13,660 bases of DNA, taken from contig JAMFST010000990.1 in the NCBI GenBank assembly GCA_026225435.1, forward strand, positions 1-13,660. Direction: 5' to 3'. Every line of letters starts with the position of its first letter. Position 1 is the stretch's first letter. Below are positions 6,492 to 13,660 of this stretch, piece by piece. This DNA comes from Labilithrix luteola. GTDB lineage: Bacteria; Myxococcota_A; Polyangia; Polyangiales; Polyangiaceae. The notes below the pieces were generated by a model. That model made no database searches. It worked only from the letters and a program-made list of their open reading frames with translations, and was not told the DNA's origin. Made by a program: the position numbers and the translations under genes.

Positions 6492-6684
6492 TCGCAGCCT
6501 TTCTAAGCGGTCCTCGGTGAATGCATATGCCGGACTTTGACGAAGCTGAGTCGAGCCGGTGTGTATCTCGTAACGCTTGCAAGCACCGCACCGGCGCTAG
6601 CGTCGCCCGGCGAAGCGTGCCCGACAGAGGATACGTGGCCAAGTTCTCGAGGTTTCGGCCACGTTTCCCCTGCCGGCAAGTGCT
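6492..6684 (-). promoter_or_regulatory. 193-nt gap between ino1 and the downstream operon with inverted repeat and palindromes
   Basis: I see no credible gene here. It holds a perfect 8-bp inverted repeat, ACGTGGCC (6633-6640) and GGCCACGT (6657-6664), 20 nt past the ino1 stop. Three perfect palindromes lie nearer the next gene: CGCTAGCG (6595-6602), GCTTGCAAGC (6575-6584) and GCATATGC (6523-6530). A good Shine-Dalgarno for the oxidoreductase follows. No clear -35/-10 pair could be fixed. The gap may hold an internal promoter, operator or mRNA-processing site separating ino1 from the rest. Confidence 0.4.
6633..6664. other. Perfect 8-bp inverted repeat downstream of ino1
   Basis: ACGTGGCC and GGCCACGT flank a 16-nt loop containing CTCGAG. 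It is placed like a terminator or mRNA-stabilising stem after ino1, but no U tract follows on the minus strand. An operator is an equal alternative. Confidence 0.4.
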
Positions 6685-8001
6685 TCAATCGTAATATTCG
6701 TTGCCCAGGTGGGTGACGAGCTCTTCGCCCTTCATCCAGCGCAGGGTGTTCTTCATCTTCATCAGCTGGATGAACAGATCGTGCTCCGGGTACAGGTCCT
6801 GCGCCGTCATCGGGCTCTTGAAGTAGAAGCTCAGCCACTCCTGCGTACCGCGCATGCCGGCGCGCTGGGCCAGATCCATGAACAGCGCGAGATCGAGGAC
6901 GATCGGCGCCGCGAGGATCGAGTCCTTGCAGAGGAAGTTGATCTTCATCTGCATCGGGTACCCCATCCACCCGAACAGATCGATGTTGTCCCAGCCCTCC
7001 TTGTCGTCACCGCGGGGCGGGTAATAGTCGATGCGGACCTTGTGAACGAGCTTGCCGTAGAGCTCCTTGTACAGGTCCTTCTGCAGGATGTAGTCGAGCA
7101 CGCCCAGCTTGGTGACTTCCTTGGACTTGAAGCTGTCCGGATCGTCCAGGACCTCGCCGTCGCGGTTGCCGAGGATGTTCGTCGAGTACCAGCCCGACAG
7201 GCCGAGCATGCGCGCCTTGAACATCGGGGCGAGCGTGGTCTTCACCAGGGTCTGCCCGGTCTTGAAGTCCTTGCCGCTGATGGCGACCGAGTGCTCGCGA
7301 GCGAGCTCCTGCACGGCCGGGTGATCGACCGCGAGGTTGGGCGCGCCGTTGGCGAACGGGACCCCCTCCTTGATGCACGCCCACGAGTACATCTGGGCGT
7401 TGGAGATGGCCGGATCGTTGGCGAGCAGGCCCGCCTCGAAGGTCTTCACCGACGCGTGCACGTCGGTCGGCGGGATGTACACCTCGGTCGAGCCGCACCA
7501 GACGGCGACGGCGCGGCTACAGCCGTTGTCCTTGATGAAGTTGCGGATGTCGGCGCGGAGCGCCTCCACCATGTCGGCCTTGGTCTTCTCCGACTTGATG
7601 TGCGTCCCGTGCAGGCGCTTGACGTACTCGGGGTAGAACACGCCCTTCATCGGCTTGACGGTCTGCAGCTCGTCCTTGATGAGGTCGAGGTGCTCGTTCT
7701 TCATCACGCCGGCGTGCTTGGCCGCCTCGTAGGCGTCGTCCTCGAAGATGTCCCAACCTCCGAAGACCACGTCCGTCAGCTTGGCCAGCGGGACGAAGTC
7801 CTGGATGCGGGGGTTCTTCTTGTCGGTACGCTTCCCGAGGCGGATCGACCCCAGCTGCGTGAGCGAGCCCACCGGATGACCCAGGTTCTTGCGGGCCATC
7901 ATCGCACCGGCCATGAACGTGGTTCCGACGGCGCCCATCCCGGGCAGGAGCACGGCGAGCTTGCCGTCGGCCGGTTTGATCGATTTGGCTGCTTCTTTCA
8001 C
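6685..8001 (-). CDS. ino1: myo-inositol-1-phosphate synthase
   Basis: This 438-aa protein is an Ino1/MIPS: it turns D-glucose 6-phosphate into L-myo-inositol 1-phosphate (1D-myo-inositol 3-phosphate) with bound NAD and no net redox change. Evidence: the N-terminal NAD-binding loop LLPGMGAVGTTFMAGAM (residues 18-34); SLTQLGSIRLGKR (46-58); AVWCGSTEVYIP (166-177), matching the NGS region of other Ino1 proteins; the hallmark lysine-rich SGKDFKTGQTLVKTTLAP (242-259) followed by WYSTNILGNRDGEVL (271-285); and INFLCKDSILAAPIVLDL (354-371), which holds a further active-site lysine, Lys359. The GTG start at 8001 is supported by GGAGGA ending 5 nt upstream. The form resembles Bacteroidetes enzymes as I recall them. 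It heads the run and provides the inositol phosphate for the CDP-alcohol phosphatidyltransferase. No inositol monophosphatase is nearby, in keeping with direct use of the phosphate. Confidence 0.95.
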   Translation of the reverse strand: MKEAAKSIKPADGKLAVLLPGMGAVGTTFMAGAMMARKNLGHPVGSLTQLGSIRLGKRTDKKNPRIQDFVPLAKLTDVVFGGWDIFEDDAYEAAKHAGVMKNEHLDLIKDELQTVKPMKGVFYPEYVKRLHGTHIKSEKTKADMVEALRADIRNFIKDNGCSRAVAVWCGSTEVYIPPTDVHASVKTFEAGLLANDPAISNAQMYSWACIKEGVPFANGAPNLAVDHPAVQELAREHSVAISGKDFKTGQTLVKTTLAPMFKARMLGLSGWYSTNILGNRDGEVLDDPDSFKSKEVTKLGVLDYILQKDLYKELYGKLVHKVRIDYYPPRGDDKEGWDNIDLFGWMGYPMQMKINFLCKDSILAAPIVLDLALFMDLAQRAGMRGTQEWLSFYFKSPMTAQDLYPEHDLFIQLMKMKNTLRWMKGEELVTHLGNEYYD

Positions 8002-8270
8002 GCGGTTCCTCCACTAAGTTCTGCTGACATCTGAGCTTCCACTGACGCGGGTACGGTCCTCTGATGCTCGGGGCGCGTCATCGATTGCGGACACCTACCC
8101 GCATCACGATGTGCACGTCTCACGAGTGTCACGAAATCGACTCCAAAGGGCGGCGGACCTTGCTTCGCAAACGCGTCTCCGTCAACCGAGAAGCGCGTAC
8201 GACGCCTGGTGATTTCGCAGCTTGACGCGTAGTGACATACGCGGCTTGACGGCCGAATGCGACAGGCGCA
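8002..8270. promoter_or_regulatory. Divergent regulatory region between ino1 and the thioredoxin-like lipoprotein gene
   Basis: These 269 nt hold no convincing gene and should carry promoters for both directions. Next to ino1 is a clear ribosome-binding site (GGAGGA, minus strand 8012-8007). CACG occurs four times at 8105, 8114, 8121 and 8130 (spacing 9, 7, 9), forming two related 15-bp units 16 bp apart, about 103-133 nt upstream of ino1. Near the plus-strand gene GCTTGACG occurs twice (8220-8227 and 8244-8251), 24 bp apart. No full promoter with a good -10 box could be assigned. Confidence 0.4.
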
Positions 8271-9824
8271 GTGAACGCAGCGCACATGCAGCCTCTCTGG
8301 ACGAGCATCCCGACGGAAGGTGCATCAGCCGCGCCGTCGCGGGTTCACGCAAAATTGACGTGTCTAGCTCGAGCGTTAGCGCTCGCCGGCGTCGCTACCG
8401 TGACCGTCACGGGCACGGGCTGCGCTCACCCGGCGGCCGAGCCGGCGAAGGACGCGACCAGCGCTCCGGCCGGGCGCATCGAGTTCGTGGAGAACGACTA
8501 CGGGCACGCGCTCGCGCTGGCGCGGCGGGAGAAGAAGCCCCTGTTCGTCGATGCCTGGGCCCCCTGGTGCCACACCTGCCTGTCGATGAAGTCGTACGTC
8601 TTCGACCAGCCGGAGGTCCGGGCCCAGGCGGGGAGCTTCGTGTGGCTGTCGATGGACACCGAGACTGCCCCTGGGCAGGAGTTCGTCCAGAAGTTCCCCA
8701 TGCGCTTCTGGCCGACCCTCTGGGTGCTCGACGCGAGGAACGAGACGCCGGAGCTGAAGTGGGAAGCGGCGGCGACCGCCCCGGAGCTGGCGCGGCTGCT
8801 GCGCGCAGTGGCGGCTGAAGGGACGGACGGGAAGAGCGGCGAAGAGCAACCGGGCGCCGCTGGGCGAGCCGAGAGCGCGCGCATCCGCGGCGAGCGAGCG
8901 GTGGCGAAGGCGGACCTGCCGCTGGCCATCGCGTCGTATCGCGAGGCACTGGCCACGAGCCCGCCCGGATGGGCCGAGCGCCCGCAGACGGTGGAAGCGC
9001 TCGCCGGGACGCTGGCGGCGGCCAACGATCGCACCGCCTGCCTCGAGCTGGCGGACGCCGAAGACGACAAGCTCCCGCCGGGGACGTCGAAGGCCAACGT
9101 GGCGCTGGCGGCCTTCCACTGCGCCGAGCCGCTGCCGGCGACGCTCCCCTCGCGGCGCATCGACCAGCGCTTCGAGCTGCTGCTCTCGATCGCGCGTGAC
9201 CGGCGCTTCCCCCTGCTGCCCGACGATCGCTCGGACATCTACAACAACCTGATCGAGCACCTGCAGGAGCACGCGCCCGACGGAGCGGCGGAGAAGGCGC
9301 TCGCCGCGGGCAAGGCGCGGACGCTGGCGCGCGAGTGGTCGGTCTTCGTCGACGCGGAGGCGAGCAGCGCGCGGACTCCGGCAGCGCGCGCGGTGTTCGA
9401 CTCGCACCGGCTGCTCGCGTACATCGCGATGGGAGAGCCCGGGCGCGCGGTCCCCATGCTCGAGCAGAGCGAGCGCGATTTTCCCGACGACTACAACCCG
9501 CCGGCGCGCCTCGCCAAGGCAGATCTGGCGGTGGCGACGCCGGCGAGCCGGCAAGCGGCGCTGGCGGCGATCGATCGCGCGCTCGGCCTGGTCTACGGGC
9601 CGCGCAAGCTGTCGCTGGTGATCGTGAAATGCGACGTCCTCGAGGCGCTGCGCGACGCGCACGAGATGGACGAGCACGAGGCGGTGGTGAGCGAGACGCG
9701 GCTCATCGAGACCACGCTGGCCGGCGAGGAGGCCAACCGCGGCGGAGCAGCCGCGAGCACCGGCGGGCGAGTCCGGGAGCTGCGTGAGCGGTTGGACCAC
9801 GTGCGCGAGAAGAACAAGGGCTGA
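8271..9824 (+). CDS. Thioredoxin-fold lipoprotein with helical (TPR-like) C-terminal region
   Basis: This 517-aa protein looks exported. A positive N-terminal stretch and a hydrophobic run (about residues 34-50) end in GTGC, making Cys51 a plausible lipid anchor although the lipobox is imperfect. A thioredoxin-like domain spans about 69-178, with FVDAWAPWCHTC (92-103; redox pair Cys100/Cys103) and the cis-proline loop FWPT (146-149). This resembles the DsbD-C-terminal/thioredoxin_7 type. From about 199 on the sequence is Ala/Leu/Arg-rich helix with repeat-like pairs (LPLAIASYREAL, 216-227; HRLLAYIAMGEPGRAVPML), suggesting TPR-like packing. The GTG at 8271 has AGG four bases upstream; ATG at 8286 is an alternative that shortens the long n-region. 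It is divergent from ino1. The likely role is thiol-disulfide chemistry or protein assembly in the cell envelope; the partner is unknown. Confidence 0.85.
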   Translation: MNAAHMQPLWTSIPTEGASAAPSRVHAKLTCLARALALAGVATVTVTGTGCAHPAAEPAKDATSAPAGRIEFVENDYGHALALARREKKPLFVDAWAPWCHTCLSMKSYVFDQPEVRAQAGSFVWLSMDTETAPGQEFVQKFPMRFWPTLWVLDARNETPELKWEAAATAPELARLLRAVAAEGTDGKSGEEQPGAAGRAESARIRGERAVAKADLPLAIASYREALATSPPGWAERPQTVEALAGTLAAANDRTACLELADAEDDKLPPGTSKANVALAAFHCAEPLPATLPSRRIDQRFELLLSIARDRRFPLLPDDRSDIYNNLIEHLQEHAPDGAAEKALAAGKARTLAREWSVFVDAEASSARTPAARAVFDSHRLLAYIAMGEPGRAVPMLEQSERDFPDDYNPPARLAKADLAVATPASRQAALAAIDRALGLVYGPRKLSLVIVKCDVLEALRDAHEMDEHEAVVSETRLIETTLAGEEANRGGAAASTGGRVRELRERLDHVREKNKG

Positions 9825-9853
9825 CGCCCCATTCAATGCGGTACCACTCCTCG

Positions 9854-9883
9854 TTGACCTCACCCGTAGACGGCGAGTAGACG
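9854..9883 (+). promoter_or_regulatory. Candidate promoter for the 521-aa lipoprotein gene
   Basis: TTGACC (9854-9859) and TAGACG (9878-9883) are 18 bp apart. The ATG follows 7 nt after the -10-like box, so transcription could begin at or next to the start codon. No Shine-Dalgarno is seen before the ATG, consistent with a leaderless message. Confidence 0.35.
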
Positions 9884-9890
9884 TCGCTCG

Positions 9891-11456
9891 ATGCCGTTCT
9901 CTCGTCCGCTGGCGTTTGCGCGGTTCCCCGGAGCCGGACTCGTCGCCCTCACCCCCTTCTGGCTGTCGGCGTGCGGCAGCGGCTCGGGATCGTCCGCGGT
10001 GGCGACGGGCGGTGACGCCATCGGTTCCTCGCTGGACGCCGGCGGGCAGGTCACGGATGTCGACGGCGGCAGCGTTGGCGGCGAAGCACCGGCCAGCGGG
10101 AACGACGCAGGCGTCGCGCCGGATGCAGCCGATGCAGCGACGACACCGAACGCCATGTCCCTGCAGTACGGCGGTCTCTTCGTGATGACGCTCTCCGGAC
10201 CGACCAGCAGCTACGACGTCCTCATCGATCTGGCCGGCCTCGATACCCCCAGCCAGCTGCTCGCGTTCCACCAGGGAGACGTCCTGGTCGCCCCGCCCGC
10301 GCCCGAGGACCTTCTCTACGCGGATCAGACCACGATCGCGGCCGCGTGCGCCTATGCCTTCTCCCTCAATGGAGGGACCTCGCCGTGCTTCGACTCGCAG
10401 GCGAGCGAGGTGGTCCCCGTCTCCACGAGCGTGATGGGGCAGACGCTGACGGGCGCGATGTCGTGGAACCGCACCGGCTTCGTGCGCCAGCTGGTCGAGG
10501 AGCCGCAGATGCTCACCGTCCAGTCGCCCGACTTCGGCCCGCTCGACGTGGTGGTCGTCAAGACGCAGCACCTCAACGTGGGTGACGCGTTGCCGGACAC
10601 CAACGGCGATGTCGTCATCACCAGCACCGACGTCGCGCCGCACGATCTCCCCGGGGGCGACGACACGTCGCCGCAATGGGGCACCACCTTCGGGGTGTCG
10701 ACCGTCGACCTGTCGGGCAAGACGCTGTTCGACCAGGACGGCGTGACCGTGACCCTCGGCTCGACCACGATCACCAATCATCCCTCGGTGCACACCGAGC
10801 TGGGGATGAAGAGCGGCGCGATCCAGCACTTGCAGCTGCTGATCGAAGACGACCTGAACGTGCAGGTCATGGCCTCGACCAGTGTCTCGGCGTCCTACGA
10901 GAAGGACATCGCGCAGGAGGTCTTCTCGAGCGACACCATTTTGCCACTGCAGCTCGTCGGGCTCATTCCTGTCGCCGAGACGGTGCACTTCGCCCTGACG
11001 GCGCATTGCCACCTGGCCGTGTCGTCGACGGCGGAGACGTCCTTCGGCGTCGCCTTGCAGCAGCACATCGTGCTCGGCACCGAGTACCTGGGCGGTCAGT
11101 GGTCGAACCTCTCGGACGCGGGCGCGCCCGTGCTCTCGCCGGTCGGGCCCACGGTGCAGGTCGACGGCACGGCGTCACTCGAGTGTGACCTGGTGCCCAA
11201 GTACTCTCTCTTGCTCTACGACATCGTCGGGCCCTTCGTCTCGGTCACGCCGAGCGCCACGCTGTCGGTGAACACCGATCCGACCGGAGGCGGCCTCGCC
11301 TGGTCGGTCGACGGAGAATTCTCCGGAGCCCTGGGTATCGCCGAGAACGTGTCGCTCCCTGGTGTCTCCCGCCTGGTGACGGCCTTCGATCTGAACAGCG
11401 TCAACCTCTCGCTCTTCGACGTGAAGCAGTCCCTCGCGAGCGGCACGCTGCCGTAG
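9891..11456 (+). CDS. Secreted lipoprotein of unknown function, 521 aa
   Basis: I do not recognise this family. The N-terminus is a lipoprotein signal peptide: Arg-containing n-region, hydrophobic core (about 15-27) and lipobox LSAC with Cys28 as anchor. Residues 29-88 are a low-complexity Gly/Ser/Ala/Asp linker, typical of surface lipoproteins in myxobacteria. The remaining ~430 residues are rich in Val, Thr, Ser and Asp with alternating hydrophobics, pointing to a mainly beta-strand exported domain. Beyond the anchor there are four Cys (in AAACAYA, TSPCFDS, TAHCHLA and SLECDLV), enough for two disulfides. The stop is followed at once by a tiny CGGG-TGA-CCCG stem (11457-11467). It sits 66 nt after the thioredoxin-like lipoprotein in the same direction; a functional link is possible but unproven. 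Confidence 0.85.
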   Translation: MPFSRPLAFARFPGAGLVALTPFWLSACGSGSGSSAVATGGDAIGSSLDAGGQVTDVDGGSVGGEAPASGNDAGVAPDAADAATTPNAMSLQYGGLFVMTLSGPTSSYDVLIDLAGLDTPSQLLAFHQGDVLVAPPAPEDLLYADQTTIAAACAYAFSLNGGTSPCFDSQASEVVPVSTSVMGQTLTGAMSWNRTGFVRQLVEEPQMLTVQSPDFGPLDVVVVKTQHLNVGDALPDTNGDVVITSTDVAPHDLPGGDDTSPQWGTTFGVSTVDLSGKTLFDQDGVTVTLGSTTITNHPSVHTELGMKSGAIQHLQLLIEDDLNVQVMASTSVSASYEKDIAQEVFSSDTILPLQLVGLIPVAETVHFALTAHCHLAVSSTAETSFGVALQQHIVLGTEYLGGQWSNLSDAGAPVLSPVGPTVQVDGTASLECDLVPKYSLLLYDIVGPFVSVTPSATLSVNTDPTGGGLAWSVDGEFSGALGIAENVSLPGVSRLVTAFDLNSVNLSLFDVKQSLASGTLP

Positions 11457-11557
11457 CGGGTGACCCGAGCGCCTCGAGCGCCTTCGAACACGCGGAAGGT
11501 GAGCGATTTCGGGCTCCCGACCTTTTCTTTACGCGCGCCCAAGCTATCACTGCGCGC

Positions 11558-13660
11558 ATGAAGGTTCGGGGACTTCTCTGGCTGCTCCTTGCGTGCTCGT
11601 GCGCGCTCTTCTTCACCACCGGTTGCACGTCGGACGACACCGCCGGCGACGACGGCGGCACGGTCGTCGTCGACGCGGGGAAGGACGCAGCGCCCGGCGA
11701 CAGCGGCGGCACCTCCAGCGAGGCGGGCAGCGGCGGCAGCTTCACCGTCGGCGGCCTGCTCACCGGGCTGACCACGGGTGGCACCGTCATCCTCCAGGAC
11801 AACGGCCGCGACGACCTCACCCTCACGGCCAACGGCGCCTTCACCTTCGCCACCCCGGTGGCCAACGGCGTCACCTACGCGGTCACCGTGCTCACCCAGC
11901 CGACGTCGCCCGCGCAGACCTGCACCGTCAGCAACGGCACCGGGACGATCGCCGGCGGCTCGGTCGGCACCGTGGAGATCGTCTGCAGCACGCCGTCGTT
12001 CACCCTCGGCGGCACCGTGAGCGGCCTGCAAGGCACCGGGCTCGCCCTCACCGACGGCGACGGCGACGAGCTCGCGGTCACCGGCAACGGCATGTTCGTC
12101 TTCGGGCGTCCGCTGACCAGCGGGACCACCTTCACCGTCGCGGTGAAGACGCAGCCGACCGGGCCCGTGCAGACCTGCCGCGTCGCCGCGGGCACCGGCA
12201 CCATCGGTAGCGGCAACGTCACCAGCGTGAACGTCAACTGCGACGCCAACAAGTTCACCGTCAGCGGCACCGTCAGCGGGCTCGCCGGGACCGGCCTGGT
12301 CCTGCAGAACGACGGCGGCGACGACCTCTCGGTCACCAGCGGCAGCTTCGCCTTCGCCACCACCGTGGCCAGTGGACAGATGTACAAGGTGACGGTGCTC
12401 ACGCAGCCGACGAGCCCGACGCAGAGCTGCGTGGTGACGAGCGGGAGCGGCACCCTCGACGCCGCGGACATCACCAGCGTCGCGCTGACCTGCACGACCA
12501 CGACGTTCACCGTCGGCGGCACGCTCGAAGGCCTCGCCGCGGGCGACAGCGTGCTGCTGCAGGACAACGGAGGCGACAACCTGACCCTCACGGCCAACGG
12601 GGCGTTCACCTTCGTCACGCCGGTCGCCAGCGGCGCGACGTACACGGTCACGGCGATGCCCGCGGCCGGCGCCATCGCCCAGACCTGCACCGTCGGCAGT
12701 GGCTCGTCGAAGGTCGGCGCGGCCAACGTGACGAGCGTGACCGTCAGCTGCACCGGCATGCCGTTCGCCATCGGCGGAACGATCACCGGGTTGCTCACCG
12801 GGCAGTCGGTCGTGCTCCAGGACAACGGCGGCGACAACCTCACCGTGAGCGCCAACGGGACGTTCACCTTCGCCACACCGGTCCCGGCCGGCGGCGCCTA
12901 TGCGGTGACCACGCTGACCCAGCCGAGCAGTGGCTCGTGCCACCTCTTCGAGCGGACCGGCTCCGTGTCCAACGGACCGGTCACCACCGTCACCGCCATC
13001 TGCGGCATCGACTACTACGTGAACGCCGGCACCGGGTCCGACACGGCAACCGGCACCACGTCCACCACGGCCTGGAAGACGATCACGCACGCCATGTCCG
13101 CGGTCCCGACCGTGGGCGGGACGATCAACGTCGCGCCAGGGACCTACGACGTGGCCAACGGCGAGACCCTCCCCCTCGAGCCCCGCGCGAACCAGACCTT
13201 CGTCGGCGATCCGGCGTACGACGGCATCGGACCGGCCGGGAGCACGGTGATCACCGGCACCCCGACCACGCTCTACGGGCCGGGCGGCGAGATCGGAGCG
13301 ATGTACGTCCTCGAGCCGGTCATCGCGGTCCCGCCCGGGGTCACCGGCGTATCTCTCCGCGGCTTCGACGTGATCAGCCCGAACGTGGACGGCATCGTCA
13401 TCGATGGTGCCGCCGTCACCCTGGCGAACGACACGGTCTCCGGCGCGGGCGACATCACCATCTCCGATCTCAATGGCGGCAACCTCACGCTGCTCGATTG
13501 CGACGTCGAGGACGGGCTGAACCTGCTCGTCGCCGACGCGACGACGGTGCTCAAGGCGCGTCGCAACACGTTCGCCGGGGTCGCCGACAACTACGTGGTG
13601 AGGATCGGCTACACCAGCGCGGCGCTGGTCGGGAGCAACGTCGACCTGGGGACGGCCAGC
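11558..13660 (+). CDS. Repeat-containing lipoprotein with DUF1565/beta-helix region, 3'-truncated by the window edge
   Basis: An open frame of 701 codons runs from ATG 11558 to the window end without a stop. Residues 1-23 form a signal peptide ending in TTGC (Cys23 as probable lipid anchor), followed by an Asp/Gly/Ser linker to about 61. Five tandem repeats of about 85 residues follow (62-143, 148-228, 233-312, 317-398, 403-482). Each starts like FTVGGTVSGL, passes LQDNGGD and ANGAFTFATPVASG, and ends with a QTC...VTSVxVxC pair of cysteines. From 486 the sequence YYVNAGTGSD, then WKTITHAM (506-513) and INVAPGTYD (523-531), matches the start of DUF1565, the right-handed parallel beta-helix seen in pectin-lyase-like proteins. 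The role is probably cell-surface binding or carbohydrate interaction; no catalytic residues can be assigned. No Shine-Dalgarno precedes the ATG. Confidence 0.9.
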   Translation, partial: MKVRGLLWLLLACSCALFFTTGCTSDDTAGDDGGTVVVDAGKDAAPGDSGGTSSEAGSGGSFTVGGLLTGLTTGGTVILQDNGRDDLTLTANGAFTFATPVANGVTYAVTVLTQPTSPAQTCTVSNGTGTIAGGSVGTVEIVCSTPSFTLGGTVSGLQGTGLALTDGDGDELAVTGNGMFVFGRPLTSGTTFTVAVKTQPTGPVQTCRVAAGTGTIGSGNVTSVNVNCDANKFTVSGTVSGLAGTGLVLQNDGGDDLSVTSGSFAFATTVASGQMYKVTVLTQPTSPTQSCVVTSGSGTLDAADITSVALTCTTTTFTVGGTLEGLAAGDSVLLQDNGGDNLTLTANGAFTFVTPVASGATYTVTAMPAAGAIAQTCTVGSGSSKVGAANVTSVTVSCTGMPFAIGGTITGLLTGQSVVLQDNGGDNLTVSANGTFTFATPVPAGGAYAVTTLTQPSSGSCHLFERTGSVSNGPVTTVTAICGIDYYVNAGTGSDTATGTTSTTAWKTITHAMSAVPTVGGTINVAPGTYDVANGETLPLEPRANQTFVGDPAYDGIGPAGSTVITGTPTTLYGPGGEIGAMYVLEPVIAVPPGVTGVSLRGFDVISPNVDGIVIDGAAVTLANDTVSGAGDITISDLNGGNLTLLDCDVEDGLNLLVADATTVLKARRNTFAGVADNYVVRIGYTSAALVGSNVDLGTAS
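11741..13003 (+). repeat. Five tandem ~85-aa coding repeats
   Basis: Units are at 11741-11986, 11999-12241, 12254-12493, 12506-12751 and 12764-13003. Starts are 84-86 codons apart. In every unit the two cysteines are exactly 21 residues apart (122/143, 207/228, 291/312, 377/398, 461/482). Units 1, 4 and 5 share the best-kept CAGGACAACGG core. Unit 2 has TDGDGD in place of QDNGGD, so the units have diverged. Confidence 0.88.

Noticed and set aside
6709..8034. 441-codon plus-strand open frame opposite ino1
   Set aside because: Ino1 motifs are complete on the other strand; this frame has no recognisable domain.
8150..8163. Possible sigma-54 promoter near TTGC at 8160-8163
   Set aside because: The GG and GC elements are not at the required 10-base spacing.
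7998..8285. 95-codon minus-strand frame in the divergent region
   Set aside because: No ribosome-binding site or domain, atypical Cys/Arg-rich content, and it overlaps the ino1 start region.
9818..9829. GGGC-TGAC-GCCC stem at the end of the thioredoxin-like gene
   Set aside because: Only 4 bp with no T tract; too weak to call a terminator.
8376..11066. 896-codon minus-strand open frame spanning two plus-strand genes
   Set aside because: It runs across two plus-strand genes with signal peptides and a thioredoxin motif, and its translation is low-complexity Arg-rich sequence.
11216..13090. 624-codon minus-strand open frame over the repeat lipoprotein
   Set aside because: The plus-strand frame has a signal peptide, five repeats and a DUF1565 start; the opposite frame is Gly/Asp/Arg noise that only mirrors the repeats.
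1..13660. CRISPR arrays, tRNA or rRNA genes, insertion sequences with transposase
   Set aside because: No short regularly spaced repeats, no RNA gene signatures and no transposase-like protein were seen on either strand.

Overview
The window is very GC-rich with a strong G/C bias at third codon positions. It carries several secreted lipoproteins whose lipid-anchored Cys is followed by Gly/Asp/Ala/Ser-rich linkers, and a eukaryote-like inositol-lipid gene set. This combination suggests a myxobacterium-like organism (Myxococcota, possibly Polyangiales). That placement is inference from style; no marker gene is present.

Layout. (1) 3-554 (+) is the 3' part of a short-chain dehydrogenase gene. 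(2) 575-1180 is a compact module: a 132-aa orphan gene (724-1122, +) lies between two copies of a ~65-bp imperfect inverted repeat (575-639 and 1118-1180). (3) 8001-1186 (-) is a seven-gene run: myo-inositol-phosphate synthase (ino1), a 193-nt gap with an inverted repeat, then Gfo/Idh/MocA oxidoreductase, CDP-alcohol phosphatidyltransferase, GtrA-like membrane protein, class III aminotransferase, Aur1-like PAP2 membrane protein and PgpA-like phosphatase. The last four are joined by three 4-base stop/start overlaps or a 20-nt gap, so they are almost certainly one operon. (4) 8002-8270 is a divergent regulatory region. (5) 8271-13660 (+) holds three exported proteins: a thioredoxin-fold lipoprotein with a helical C-terminus, a 521-aa lipoprotein of unknown function, and a long lipoprotein with five ~85-aa repeats followed by a DUF1565/beta-helix region that runs off the window end.

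How the genes fit together. Ino1 makes inositol phosphate from glucose 6-phosphate. The CDP-alcohol phosphatidyltransferase can attach it to CDP-diacylglycerol to give phosphatidylinositol phosphate. The PgpA-like enzyme can remove the phosphate to give phosphatidylinositol, and the Aur1-like PAP2 protein can pass phosphoinositol to a ceramide-like acceptor. This matches the logic of the Bacteroides inositol-lipid cluster as I remember it. The embedded oxidoreductase and class III aminotransferase are not needed for that route and suggest a modified, possibly keto- or amino-inositol, head group. That last step is a hypothesis. The strongest unexplained DNA structure is the inverted-repeat pair around the orphan gene.
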